18,034 bases of DNA, taken from DASSUC01 sp035650075 (GTDB lineage Bacteria > Actinomycetota > Actinomycetes > Mycobacteriales > Micromonosporaceae). Of the stretch, positions 7,287-15,182 are shown piece by piece; the stretch's first letter is position 1, and each line of letters starts with the position of its first letter. The translations under genes were made by a program, and so were the position numbers. The notes under the pieces are model-generated. The model saw nothing but the letters and a program-made list of their open reading frames with translations. It was not told where the DNA came from and ran no database searches. The stretch spans positions 1 to 18,034 of the forward strand of contig DASRII010000110.1 in the NCBI GenBank assembly GCA_035650075.1, written 5' to 3'.

Positions 7287-8108
7287 TCAGGCGCGCAGCC
7301 AGGTCCTGATCACGGCCAGGTTGGTGGCGTTGAGCCGCACCCCGGAGTTCTGCTGTGGTTGCCCAGGCAGGAACCCGGCGGTGTGCACGCCGACGAGGAT
7401 CCGGCTGTTCTGCCAGCGCAGCCACACGGGGCCGCCGCTCTGCCCGCCGAAGGTGTCGTTGACGTACGACAGCCGGTGGGCGGTCGTGCTGGCCACCCGG
7501 TTGTACGCGTGGTACATGCGGTCGCCGTTGGTCCGGTCGACCGGATACCCGGCGTTGTTGATCTGCCTGCCGCGTAGCAACGCGTCGGACGCCGCCCTCA
7601 GCTGCCGCCACCAGCCGAGCGGCGACGTGCCGAGGGTGCGGTCCCGTGGCCGGCGGTCGCTGATCCGCTGGGCGAGCGTGATGACCGCGTAGTCGTTGGC
7701 CTCCACCACGTCCTGGCTGGCGGTCGTGGACCGGTAGGTGGGCGTCACGTCCAGCCGTGAGGCAACTGCCGAGCCGTACGGCTCCTGGCGCGGCCCCGTA
7801 CCGGCATCGACCTTGCCCGGCGCCACCCGGACGTTACGCGCGAACACCTGGTACCCACGGTCGTAGATTACGTGCCCGGCGGTGAGCACCTTGTTCGGCG
7901 CGACCAGCGTTCCGGAGCCGATCCACGTGGTCCACGCGCCGCCGCGGTTGGCGTCGGGTAACGACGCCGTGATCTGGCACACGTGACGGAACGGTTCGGC
8001 CGTCGTCGCCGTGATCCGCTGCCGGGTGTCGTCGAGGATGACGGTGTACTCGGCGCCGCCGCGATGCAGTTCGGCTTCGAGCTCCGCCTCCAGCGCGGGA
8101 GAGAACAT
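7287..8108 (-). CDS. Trypsin-like serine protease with MFSPALEAE N-terminus
   Basis: A 273-residue chymotrypsin-fold (S1/S1B-like) protease. The triad is visible: H79 in VLTAGHV, D139 in EANDYAVITL, and S224 in FGGQSGGPVW, with GVHTAG (240-245) forming the specificity wall. Before the domain lies a 20-residue peptide, MFSPALEAELEAELHRGG, with no signal-peptide character and almost identical to the start of the preceding DUF2272 protein. Such a tag could bind a common partner. I chose ATG 8108, preceded by GGAGG at 8117-8113. An in-frame GTG at 8111 sits too close to that site. The gene follows the DUF2272 gene by 13 bases and precedes the M20 gene by one. Its natural substrate is unknown. It resembles glutamyl-endopeptidase-like secreted proteases but lacks their secretion signal. 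Confidence 0.92.
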   Translation of the reverse strand: MFSPALEAELEAELHRGGAEYTVILDDTRQRITATTAEPFRHVCQITASLPDANRGGAWTTWIGSGTLVAPNKVLTAGHVIYDRGYQVFARNVRVAPGKVDAGTGPRQEPYGSAVASRLDVTPTYRSTTASQDVVEANDYAVITLAQRISDRRPRDRTLGTSPLGWWRQLRAASDALLRGRQINNAGYPVDRTNGDRMYHAYNRVASTTAHRLSYVNDTFGGQSGGPVWLRWQNSRILVGVHTAGFLPGQPQQNSGVRLNATNLAVIRTWLRA

Positions 8109-8121
8109 CACGCCTCCGATC

Positions 8122-8988
8122 TCAGGGGCCGATCCGCACGACAGCGATCCAGCCGCTGCGGGTTCCGGTCAGAGGGGCCAGGACCCCGCCGGTGAGGGCG
8201 TGCCGACCGCTGTTGACCGTGCAGCCGTCGTGGCCCGTCCCGCACGCCACGCCCGGGGCCGGGGCCTTGTTGCCCCCGACCACCCGGATCTCGCCAGGGC
8301 CGACCTCGGTCACGATGTCGCAGTGCATCGGGTGGCCACTCGGTGGCGCGGCCATCGCGGCGAGCTGCGCGTACGTGACGCGCCGGCCGGAGCGCCAGGT
8401 GCAGACCAGGTCGCCGACCCGGGGCCGTACGGCGGTGACCGGCAGCGCCTGGATGGGGTGACCGGGTTCGGTGGTGGCGTTGCGGATCGCCCGATGCAAG
8501 TACACCCGGTGGGCGGTCGAGTACTGGAAATGCGAGCCGGCGCCAGCGTGGCGCAGTACGTAGGAGATGAACGCCGCACTCCACGCCCACTGCCAGACCG
8601 CGTCGCCGGTGGGTGGGCTGGGGGTCGCCGCCCGCCAGTACTCCAGGAGCCGGTCCCGCACGTCCGGCTCATTCTCCACCCGCGTGCCATTGCCCCACCA
8701 ACGCCACTCGCCCAGCGCGATCCGCTGGGCGTCGGCGCGGATGTACGCCCACAGCAGCGGCCGCACCAGGGTGCTGCGGACGTCCAGCCACTCCCGGCTC
8801 AGACGGCCGAAGTCAGGCTCCGTGCGCTTGAGCGGCCGGCCTCCCCGGTCCGGGTGCCTGTCGCCGAAGACGAGGTTGGTGAGGTCGTTCTCGTCCCGGG
8901 TCCCGGCGGTGAGGGCGGCGGCCACCCGCAACGTATCCGTGGAGCGCAGCGCCGCCTCCACCTCCGCTTCCAGTGCTGGGGAGAACAT
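8122..8988 (-). CDS. DUF2272 protein with MFSPALEAE N-terminus
   Basis: A 288-residue protein. The C-terminal half carries the DUF2272 pattern: WAWSAAFISYVLRHAG at 134-149, FQYSTAHRVYL at 154-164, PRVGDLVC at 189-196, and HPMHCDIVTEV at 219-229 with a conserved HCD. DUF2272 is related to NlpC/P60-like folds, and a cell-wall or peptide hydrolase role is often assumed but not established. Residues 36-80 (LTNLVFGDRHPDRGGRPL and EWLDVR) form an additional conserved-looking segment. Residues 1-13 match the N-terminus of the downstream protease. The ATG at 8988 is preceded by GAGGAGG. The gene follows the previous stop after 9 bases. No signal peptide is seen. Confidence 0.85.
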   Translation of the reverse strand: MFSPALEAEVEAALRSTDTLRVAAALTAGTRDENDLTNLVFGDRHPDRGGRPLKRTEPDFGRLSREWLDVRSTLVRPLLWAYIRADAQRIALGEWRWWGNGTRVENEPDVRDRLLEYWRAATPSPPTGDAVWQWAWSAAFISYVLRHAGAGSHFQYSTAHRVYLHRAIRNATTEPGHPIQALPVTAVRPRVGDLVCTWRSGRRVTYAQLAAMAAPPSGHPMHCDIVTEVGPGEIRVVGGNKAPAPGVACGTGHDGCTVNSGRHALTGGVLAPLTGTRSGWIAVVRIGP

Positions 8989-8997
8989 CTGCCCTCC

Positions 8998-10113
8998 TCA
9001 GCCGACCGGGGCGCGGACCGTGCGGGCTTGGCCGCGCCGGGCGTCCCAGGGAAGCGCCGGTGGGCGCCGACGCCGCGACGTGGAGACCCCGAGGGCGCCC
9101 GCGCTGGTCACCCACTCCTCGGCGTACTCGGCGACCTCCAGCAGCAGCGCCTCGAACTGGGTGCGGTTGCTCTGCAGGATGTGCGGTTCGGCCACCCAGC
9201 GCAGCAGTTGCCGGCCGGCGACGGCCATCCGCTGACGCAGCGACGTCGACAGCGTCTCCCGGAAGTACCGGGTCAGCACCTCTTCGATCACGTCCCATGC
9301 GTTGTCCGCCCCGAACTGGTCCCGGATGTCGGCGCTGCCGAGCAGCGTCATGGCCTCCTCTAGGAGCGCCATCACCTCCACCCGCAGCACGTTGATGTGG
9401 CCGTACGACGCGAACTTGAGGTTGTTGCGCAGGTCCAGGCCGGCACGGCGGACCACCGCGATGCTGCCGTACGACGGGTCGTACGCCCGCTCGCGGATCA
9501 CGTCCGAAATCCGTTTGTCCCGCCAGAACGCCGCCACCTCCTCGTTGAAGCCGGCGAACAGCGGGTGGAAGTCCCGGTTGGGGCGCCCGCCGGTCGGTGC
9601 CGGCAACGTGCCGTACCCGAAGGCGCGGCGATACGCGGCTGCCCGGTCCTGGCGGGTGTAGCGCAAGACCTCCCGCCGGTCGAACCGGTATAGGCCGTAT
9701 GCGCCCGTGCCGCTGGACAGCCGGAGGGTGCCGGCCCGGAACAGCTCCTCCAGCTTGCGTACGACCCGGAACACCCCGAGCCGTTCGTGCTGGTAAAGGT
9801 AGTACAGATCGGCGATGGCGAGGATGCGCTCGGAGGCGACCGTCTCGTCGTACTGTTCCACGCCCGATGGCAGCCGGGCCTCGCCCAGCTCCGCGACGGC
9901 CTCGTCGCCGAGCCCGATCAGGGCGGCCAGGCCGTTGTCGCGTGGCGGTGGCGCTCCGTTGCCGGCGCCGATGAGCAACTGGTTGATCCGCCGGTCGACG
10001 TCCTCGGCAAGGCGGGGATCGTCCCCCAGCCGGCTGCCGAGCAGTTCGGTCAGTTCCCGGCGCAGCGCAGCCGCCTGGTCCTGAAGCTGCTGGCTATCAC
10101 GGACGGTGGCCAT
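8998..10113 (-). CDS. Conserved hypothetical protein (371 aa)
   Basis: I do not recognise a named domain. The protein starts with a probable helical, coiled-coil-like segment (QQLQDQAAALRREL, residues 8-21). A mostly helical body follows, with ADLYYLYQHERLGVFRVVRK (101-120), an aromatic/Arg-rich middle (YRFDRREVLRYTRQD) and DVIRERAYDPSYGSIAVVRR (204-223). The C-terminus is basic (RRRRPPALPW...). There is no signal peptide or membrane segment. The ATG at 10113 is one base after the preceding stop and has AAGGAC upstream. A longer frame from 10170 would overlap the upstream gene and lacks a binding site. Its size and tight coupling to the IPT protein suggest a structural or assembly role, which is inference. 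Confidence 0.8.
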   Translation of the reverse strand: MATVRDSQQLQDQAAALRRELTELLGSRLGDDPRLAEDVDRRINQLLIGAGNGAPPPRDNGLAALIGLGDEAVAELGEARLPSGVEQYDETVASERILAIADLYYLYQHERLGVFRVVRKLEELFRAGTLRLSSGTGAYGLYRFDRREVLRYTRQDRAAAYRRAFGYGTLPAPTGGRPNRDFHPLFAGFNEEVAAFWRDKRISDVIRERAYDPSYGSIAVVRRAGLDLRNNLKFASYGHINVLRVEVMALLEEAMTLLGSADIRDQFGADNAWDVIEEVLTRYFRETLSTSLRQRMAVAGRQLLRWVAEPHILQSNRTQFEALLLEVAEYAEEWVTSAGALGVSTSRRRRPPALPWDARRGQARTVRAPVG

Positions 10114-10114
10114 G

Positions 10115-12511
10115 TCACTTGTCCTTCTTGCTCGTCGACTTCGATGCGGAAGGCCGTGAGGTACGCCCACCCGCAGCTCCGGCGCTCGGCCTGTCGTTCG
10201 TCGCCAGCGGCTGCGTATTCGACGCCTCGGTTGGGGTGGATTGGGTGACCTCCGCCGGCTCGTCGGTGACCTCCTCGGCGCTCGCCTTCGGCGCGTCCTC
10301 CGCGATCGCTTCCTGGGCCTGTGCCGCGGCTACTTCGTGGGGTGGGCCGTCCTCGTCGAGGATCAGCTCCTCGAAGCGGCCATCCGGTTGGCTGGCTCGA
10401 ATCCGGGTGAGGCGTTGCCCGGTATAGTCTTCGACCGTCGCCTCGAGTACGCCATCGGACAGCGCGACCACGTGATCCGCGATCGTCTCATCCGCTCCGG
10501 ACCAGAGGTGCACGTTGGTCTTGTCGTCGAAACCCGACCCGAAGAGCGTGATGCTCAGGTAGCGCCGCACGGTCGCCCGGTGGATTTGGGCGGTCGGGTG
10601 CGCGGGGTCCGTCGCCCATACCTGTCCCTGAACCGGTCTGGCCCGGCGCAGTGTGAGCTGCGTCCCGCCGGGGTCGCTGGCGCCGTTTCCGTCTGGCCAT
10701 CGCGCGTCTGCGCCGTCGGCGTTGATGACCCGCACGTGGGTCACGTCGTCATCGCTGCCGATGGCGACCTCCAGGCGGGCGTCGCTGACGAATCGAGGCT
10801 CGGCCGCGGCGTGCACCGTGCCATCCGTGGTGGTCACCTCGACCCGGCTGTGCCGCGTGAATCCGGAGCCGTGCAACGTGAGTCGCGCCTGTGGCTTGAC
10901 CGTCGCGCCGCTTAGCCAGGCCGGGTTGAACTCGGAGTGGTCCACGGCCACGCCGGTCAGCGTCAGCGGTGGCTGCCAACTCGATCCGCTGCTTGGTCCT
11001 GGTCCGCTGCTTGGTCCTGGTCCGCTGCTCGGTCCTCGCCCGACACGAGGCCTCGCGCCTGCGAAGCGGCCCTTCGACGTGTGCAGCCCGATCACATCCC
11101 GGAATGCGATGTTCCCGTTGCCGTTCTGGACCTCGATCCGCGCGATGGAGTCGGTGTATTGGAGTGCCACGTCGATCTGCGAGTCGCTGACCGTCTGCTG
11201 CCAAACGATCGCGACCGTCGTGCAACTGTTGTCCAGCACCCGCACCGTTGTTGACTCCTGGTACCCGCTCCCGTACAGGCTCAGGACGAACCCCGGCAGC
11301 AACGCGGAGCTGGAGTTGGTCCAGTCGACGTCGGTGACGGTAACCGCGGTCAGGGTCACCGGGTTGTCGCGGTGCAGGCGTGCGGCCAAACTCCCCGTGA
11401 GTTCCACGGACTCCAGCATGGCGGCGAGGGAATCCAGCACGGGCTTGCTCCCGACCCCGGACAGCCCGCCGGTCTCGGTGATGCCGGTGCGCAGCGCGGC
11501 GATGAGTTTGGCCAGCTCCGTCGCCTCGATGACGAAGGAGTCGATGCCGTCCTGGCCGCCGTAGCGCAACCGGTCCTGGCCGCGGCGCGCGAACTCTTCG
11601 CCCCAGGCGAGCGCGGCGCCGATGCTGGTGGTGGTGCGCTTGCCGTCGATCTGGACAGCGATCGGCAACTCGCGTTCGGTCGGTTCGACCTCGGCCCGGT
11701 CGAACGCGCGCCCTGTCTCCTCGGCGGCCCGGTCGACGACCGACAGGGCCCGCTCGATCTGGACAAGCTGGGTGCCCAGGTACGGCGACTCGCCCTCGAA
11801 CGGGTCGAGGAAGCCACGATCCGCCGCCCAGCTCGTGGCGAGCGAGGAGACGGCACCCACGATCACCACAAAGTCGGTGAAGGTGCGCTCGTCGTCGAGG
11901 CTGGAGATTTCCTTGCGGTCCATCCCGAACACGTCCGCAAGCCGGGTCAGCAGCCCGCCGCAGTGCTCCGGGGTCACCACCGGCGGATCGGCGATCGCGC
12001 CCTCGCCGGCCAGCTCGGCGAGCAGCCGGTCCACGCGGATCACGGTCGGTCCGCCGGGCCGGCTGAGCTCCTCGACGATCGCGTCGACAATTGTGTGGAT
12101 CAACGACCGGACGTCGCGGACAGCGTCCGGGTCCGGTGTGAGCGCGAGCGGCTTCAGCGGATCGAGGTTTTCGAAGATCTCGTCGCGAGCCCGCTTGGCC
12201 CGGCTGACGATGCTCGCCTGCGCGCCGGTGAGCACGCCGCCACCCTTGAGCATCATCGTGCCGACGGTGCTCGGCCGGCGATATCGTGTTTCCGTACGCC
12301 CGTCGATCTCCACCGTCGTGAAGGCGCGGCCGAGCAGCTGCTCAAAATCTTTCGGCGTCTGCACCCGGGCACCGAGCAGCGATTCGAGTGCGGTCTCGAC
12401 GACGTCGGCCGAACTCGCGCGAGGGCTGCCGGGAGCCGCGCCGCCGCCCGCCTGGTTGCGGGCCAGGAACGACGCGGCATCCAGGATGGCCTGCTGGACT
12501 GAATCGGTCAC
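10115..12511 (-). CDS. Large protein with three IPT/TIG-like domains
   Basis: A 798-residue protein. The helical N-terminal region (1-380) has no family I recognise. Three immunoglobulin-like IPT/TIG-type domains follow, at about 385-470, 513-600 and 625-712, each with the LxLxGSGF/Y hallmark (LYGSGY, LHGSGF, LFGSGF). Domains 1 and 2 are separated by a GPSSGP repeat linker (492-510). Residues 720-770 are acidic and low in complexity, and the last 20 are basic (SKSTSKKDK). There is no signal peptide, LPxTG or transmembrane helix. The GTG at 12511 overlaps the previous stop by 4 bases (GTGA) and has GGAGGTG with a 6-base spacer. The open frame reaches 12859, but that part is only the shadow of the upstream gene. 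A scaffold or surface-binding role is likely but inferred. Confidence 0.85.
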   Translation of the reverse strand: MTDSVQQAILDAASFLARNQAGGGAAPGSPRASSADVVETALESLLGARVQTPKDFEQLLGRAFTTVEIDGRTETRYRRPSTVGTMMLKGGGVLTGAQASIVSRAKRARDEIFENLDPLKPLALTPDPDAVRDVRSLIHTIVDAIVEELSRPGGPTVIRVDRLLAELAGEGAIADPPVVTPEHCGGLLTRLADVFGMDRKEISSLDDERTFTDFVVIVGAVSSLATSWAADRGFLDPFEGESPYLGTQLVQIERALSVVDRAAEETGRAFDRAEVEPTERELPIAVQIDGKRTTTSIGAALAWGEEFARRGQDRLRYGGQDGIDSFVIEATELAKLIAALRTGITETGGLSGVGSKPVLDSLAAMLESVELTGSLAARLHRDNPVTLTAVTVTDVDWTNSSSALLPGFVLSLYGSGYQESTTVRVLDNSCTTVAIVWQQTVSDSQIDVALQYTDSIARIEVQNGNGNIAFRDVIGLHTSKGRFAGARPRVGRGPSSGPGPSSGPGPSSGSSWQPPLTLTGVAVDHSEFNPAWLSGATVKPQARLTLHGSGFTRHSRVEVTTTDGTVHAAAEPRFVSDARLEVAIGSDDDVTHVRVINADGADARWPDGNGASDPGGTQLTLRRARPVQGQVWATDPAHPTAQIHRATVRRYLSITLFGSGFDDKTNVHLWSGADETIADHVVALSDGVLEATVEDYTGQRLTRIRASQPDGRFEELILDEDGPPHEVAAAQAQEAIAEDAPKASAEEVTDEPAEVTQSTPTEASNTQPLATNDRPSAGAAGGRTSRPSASKSTSKKDK
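10986..11039 (-). repeat. 18-bp tandem repeats encoding GPSSGP linker
   Basis: Three units of 18 bases (about 10986-11003, 11004-11021, 11022-11039). The first two are identical and the third is diverged. They encode the Gly-Pro-Ser linker between the first and second IPT-like domains. Tandem units like this expand and contract, so linker length may vary between strains. Confidence 0.8.
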
Positions 12512-13110
12512 GGGAAGCACCTCCACTGACTGTTGACATCGACGAGCACCGAGCGGTGGGGCTGATCGCCCGGGGCGCGGGGACCGGTCGCCGGGCTGGC
12601 GCTGGGCGCGGCGTGGTCGCCTGTCGCGGCCCCGGTGCCGGTTGCGGCGTGCGCCGCCTCCCGCCAGGCTTCGAGCAGGGCGGTCTGTGCCGCGTTCAGT
12701 GGTGGCCCGCACGACTCCAGGCCGAGCCGCAGCATCGCGAGCCAGCCCGGCCATTCCCCGCCGTACTCCCGGGCCAGGCGGGCGAGCTCCACGTACGTCT
12801 CGTACGAAACCAGGCCGACCCAGGCGCCGCCGCCGAGCCGGTTCACCCGTTCGTGGCACGCGGCGAGCCGCAGCAGCGCGGTGTCCCGGTCCCGGCGCAG
12901 GGCCAGGGCGTCCCGTGCCGCGCCTGCTTCACCGAGCGCCTCGAAGATCCAGCCAGCCAGCTCCTCGACGGACCCGGCGACCGTTTCGAGCACCATCTGC
13001 TCGGCACCGGCCGGCCGGTCCTCGACCGCGGTGAGGCGCAGGTCGTTGACCGCGTCGGCGAGCACCCGCAGCCGGGCAGTCAGGTTGTCGAAGCAGGTAG
13101 AAAGGCCCAC
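12508..13110 (-). CDS. Conserved hypothetical protein (200 aa)
   Basis: This protein has no domain I recognise. It is mainly helical: LTARLRVLADAVNDLRL, a Glu/Ala-rich segment around VLETVAGSVEELAGWIFEAL, then LARLAREYGGEWPGWLAMLR. A Pro/Ala/Thr-rich tail ends in VLVDVNSQWRCFP. The start is decided by the ribosome binding site: AGGAGGTGA, a 9-base match to the 16S tail, lies 8 bases before the GTG at 13110. A GTG at 13122 overlapping the previous stop would sit inside that site. It ends by overlapping the IPT gene's start (GTGA). Its position between metallopeptidase and scaffold genes, in tight coupling, implies a shared role. Confidence 0.78.
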   Translation of the reverse strand: MGLSTCFDNLTARLRVLADAVNDLRLTAVEDRPAGAEQMVLETVAGSVEELAGWIFEALGEAGAARDALALRRDRDTALLRLAACHERVNRLGGGAWVGLVSYETYVELARLAREYGGEWPGWLAMLRLGLESCGPPLNAAQTALLEAWREAAHAATGTGAATGDHAAPSASPATGPRAPGDQPHRSVLVDVNSQWRCFP

Positions 13111-13118
13111 TGCTCGCG

Positions 13119-14426
13119 TCACCTCCTCGCCAGCTCGCGGTAAAAGACCCGCGCGATGCGCTCCGGGGCGGCGAGCTTGCGGTCCAGCGCGGACCGTGCG
13201 GCGCCGATCAGAAAACGTTCCGGTACCACGCCGGGATCGGTGCCGAGCGCCAGCCGCTGCGCTGCCTCCTCGACCATTTCCTGGTCCTTGGGCGCGAAGC
13301 GCAGCACCGCGGCGAGCGGCCGGCCGCCGAGCGACGGGTATGGCGTAAAACAGATCGTGTCGACGACGATCTGGACGAGCTCGCTGAAGCTATTGAGCAT
13401 TGGCGCGGGGATCGTGGTGCCGCTCTGGTCCGGGTACATCCGCCGCCACAGGCGTTCGTACCGGTCGGCTTCCGTGCGGAACCCCATCCGCCGCAGCAGC
13501 TCGACGCTGATGCCGGGGCGCAGGTACGGCGTCGGGTGCGGTCCGCGCGGGCTATAGCGCAACACGGTCGGCAAGGCCCGGCCCACCACGTCAATCAGCG
13601 AGGCCACCACGGCCGGACCGCCCAGCAGCAGCCCGCTGAGATCGGCGAAGCTCTCGCGGTGCCAGCGCAGCCAGGTGCGAGTGACCGGTTCCGGCGCGCC
13701 GGTGGCGTTGAGCCGCTGGGCGAGCTGCCGGGGTACCGCCTGCGCGAGTCCGAGATCGTTCTGCAGGTTGTGGCTGACCTCGTGCAGCACGGCGCCGAGC
13801 GTCCAGGGGTTAACCAGCCGGTGGTACGGCAGCTGGATCAGCGGGAACGGGTTGAGCTGGCGCCCTAGCCGCCGCAGCGGGATGTTGCGACGGAAGGTCG
13901 CCGGGGAGAAGCCGGTGCGCAGGTACGAAAACGGCGCGGGTGCCGGGATCGAACGCGAGGTGCCGAGGTTGACAAACGCTGTCTGGTAACAGTCAAGCGC
14001 GATGCGGTCGCAGCTCAGCAACCAGTCCCCGACCCGGGACTGGCGCTGGCCGAACAGTTCGAAGTAGAAGTCCCATATCTGCTCCACAGCCCGCACCCAG
14101 GTATGCGCCCGCTCCTTGTGCCGCAGGACCCGCTGCAGGCTGGCGGTCGACGGTGCGGTGGTGGCGCCGTCGACCGCGGTCACCACGGCCTCGGTCTCGC
14201 GGGTCAGCGTGCGGCGCAGGTCGGCCATCAACCGGTTCACCGCGTGCAGGTGCCCGGTTGTCGGGGCGGATGCGTCGGTACCGAACTCCCCGTCCTCGAA
14301 CGACCGCAGCGCGGCGAGATGCCGTTCGACGTTGACGGCCTGCGCGGCGAGCCACGCGGACGTGGTCGCCGACGGCGCCGTCCGGGCCGTCTGCGCCGCG
14401 GCCGGGGTGGCGAGTACCGCTGTCAT
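13119..14426 (-). CDS. Putative zinc metallopeptidase (HEVSH motif)
   Basis: A 435-residue protein with a zincin motif: TLGAVLHEVSHNLQNDLG places HEVSH at 215-219. A candidate third ligand, E258, lies in WHRESFADLSGLLLGG 39 residues after the second His, the gluzincin arrangement. The N-terminal 200 residues are helical and Ala-rich. FYFELFGQRQSRVGDW (120-135) and YLRTGFSPATFRRNIPLRRL are further conserved-looking parts. I cannot assign a MEROPS family. There is no cleavable signal; the Ala-rich start (MTAVLATPAAAQTARTAPSA) lacks a hydrophobic core of proper length. The ATG at 14426 overlaps the upstream stop (ATGA), with GGAG nearby. It is probably a peptidase working on proteins handled by the other operon products. 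Confidence 0.82.
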   Translation of the reverse strand: MTAVLATPAAAQTARTAPSATTSAWLAAQAVNVERHLAALRSFEDGEFGTDASAPTTGHLHAVNRLMADLRRTLTRETEAVVTAVDGATTAPSTASLQRVLRHKERAHTWVRAVEQIWDFYFELFGQRQSRVGDWLLSCDRIALDCYQTAFVNLGTSRSIPAPAPFSYLRTGFSPATFRRNIPLRRLGRQLNPFPLIQLPYHRLVNPWTLGAVLHEVSHNLQNDLGLAQAVPRQLAQRLNATGAPEPVTRTWLRWHRESFADLSGLLLGGPAVVASLIDVVGRALPTVLRYSPRGPHPTPYLRPGISVELLRRMGFRTEADRYERLWRRMYPDQSGTTIPAPMLNSFSELVQIVVDTICFTPYPSLGGRPLAAVLRFAPKDQEMVEEAAQRLALGTDPGVVPERFLIGAARSALDRKLAAPERIARVFYRELARR

Positions 14427-15118
14427 CGCAGGCTCCGTTCGGCGGCGTGGAATCGGCGGTCCGCCTGGCGCGAGCGTGCGTAGATCTCGACGCAGATGGT
14501 CGGGTCGGACAGGACCCGACAGGCCTGGTAAGCCAGCGCCTCGACCGCGTCGCGCGGGCTGGGCGGCTCGCCCGCGCCAGCCGGCTCCGCGTCCGCGGCC
14601 AGCGCCGCGCGCACAATGGCCGGTACGGTCCGCACCAGAGGACGGATGGATCGGTCGCCGCGCAGCCCACGGATCATCGCCGTCGTTGAGCGGATCAGCC
14701 GGGGCAGCGCCACGAGTAAAGGCGCCGGCGCCGCGGGTAGCAGTTGAGCCGCAAGCGGGACGAGCGCCGCTGCGAAGGCTTCCGCATCGGCCGTCCGGGG
14801 CGCGTCGGCCGCGAGGTGCCCGAGGTGTTCCATGAGCACCTCCCTGTCCGCCAGGTCCAGCCGGCCGGCCAGAGGACCGGGTCCGTCGACCGGCCCACCA
14901 TGCCCGTTGGGCCCGGCTCCAAGGGCCGTGCCGGTTAGTCCTGCCGCACCGGCCGGGCCGACCGGCGGCAGTCGCCTGGGCCGCGCAACTGCGATCGGGT
15001 CGCCGCTGCGCAGCACTAGGCAGCTGACCTCGCTGGCGAGCTCGCGCCAGGGCGGAGGCGGTTCGCTAGTCCGGGGCAGGCGCGCGAGGCGCCGGTAGAA
15101 GCTGTCCACGGTGGACAT
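14423..15118 (-). CDS. Relative of the acidic-repeat protein's C-terminal domain
   Basis: A 231-residue protein. Residues about 92-225 (REVLMEHLGHLAADAP, AEAFAAALVPLAAQLLP, IRPLVRTVPAIVRAAL, ACRVLSDPT) follow the same pattern as residues 194-310 of the 400-residue protein just upstream: AEA..A, a hydrophobic stretch, RP..R.+P..V, then +VL..P. The N-terminal 90 residues are different and end in a Gly/Pro-rich linker (60-86). The two genes are probably diverged duplicates of one domain. The start is not certain. ATG 15118 lacks a good binding site. A GTG at 15169, 13 bases after the previous stop, would add 17 residues. The stop overlaps the metallopeptidase start. No enzyme motif is seen. Confidence 0.75.
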   Translation of the reverse strand: MSTVDSFYRRLARLPRTSEPPPPWRELASEVSCLVLRSGDPIAVARPRRLPPVGPAGAAGLTGTALGAGPNGHGGPVDGPGPLAGRLDLADREVLMEHLGHLAADAPRTADAEAFAAALVPLAAQLLPAAPAPLLVALPRLIRSTTAMIRGLRGDRSIRPLVRTVPAIVRAALAADAEPAGAGEPPSPRDAVEALAYQACRVLSDPTICVEIYARSRQADRRFHAAERSLR

Positions 15119-15182
15119 ACTCGGCACCGGCGGCCCGGGCGGCTGCGGGCCCGCCGTCTCGACGTACACGGGCTTGCGCTTT

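Noticed and set aside
11372..12502. Long plus-strand ORF opposite the IPT protein gene
   Set aside because: Composition (Gly/Ala/Arg/His-rich, no motif) and lack of a ribosome binding site; the minus frame has clear IPT-like domains and coupling.
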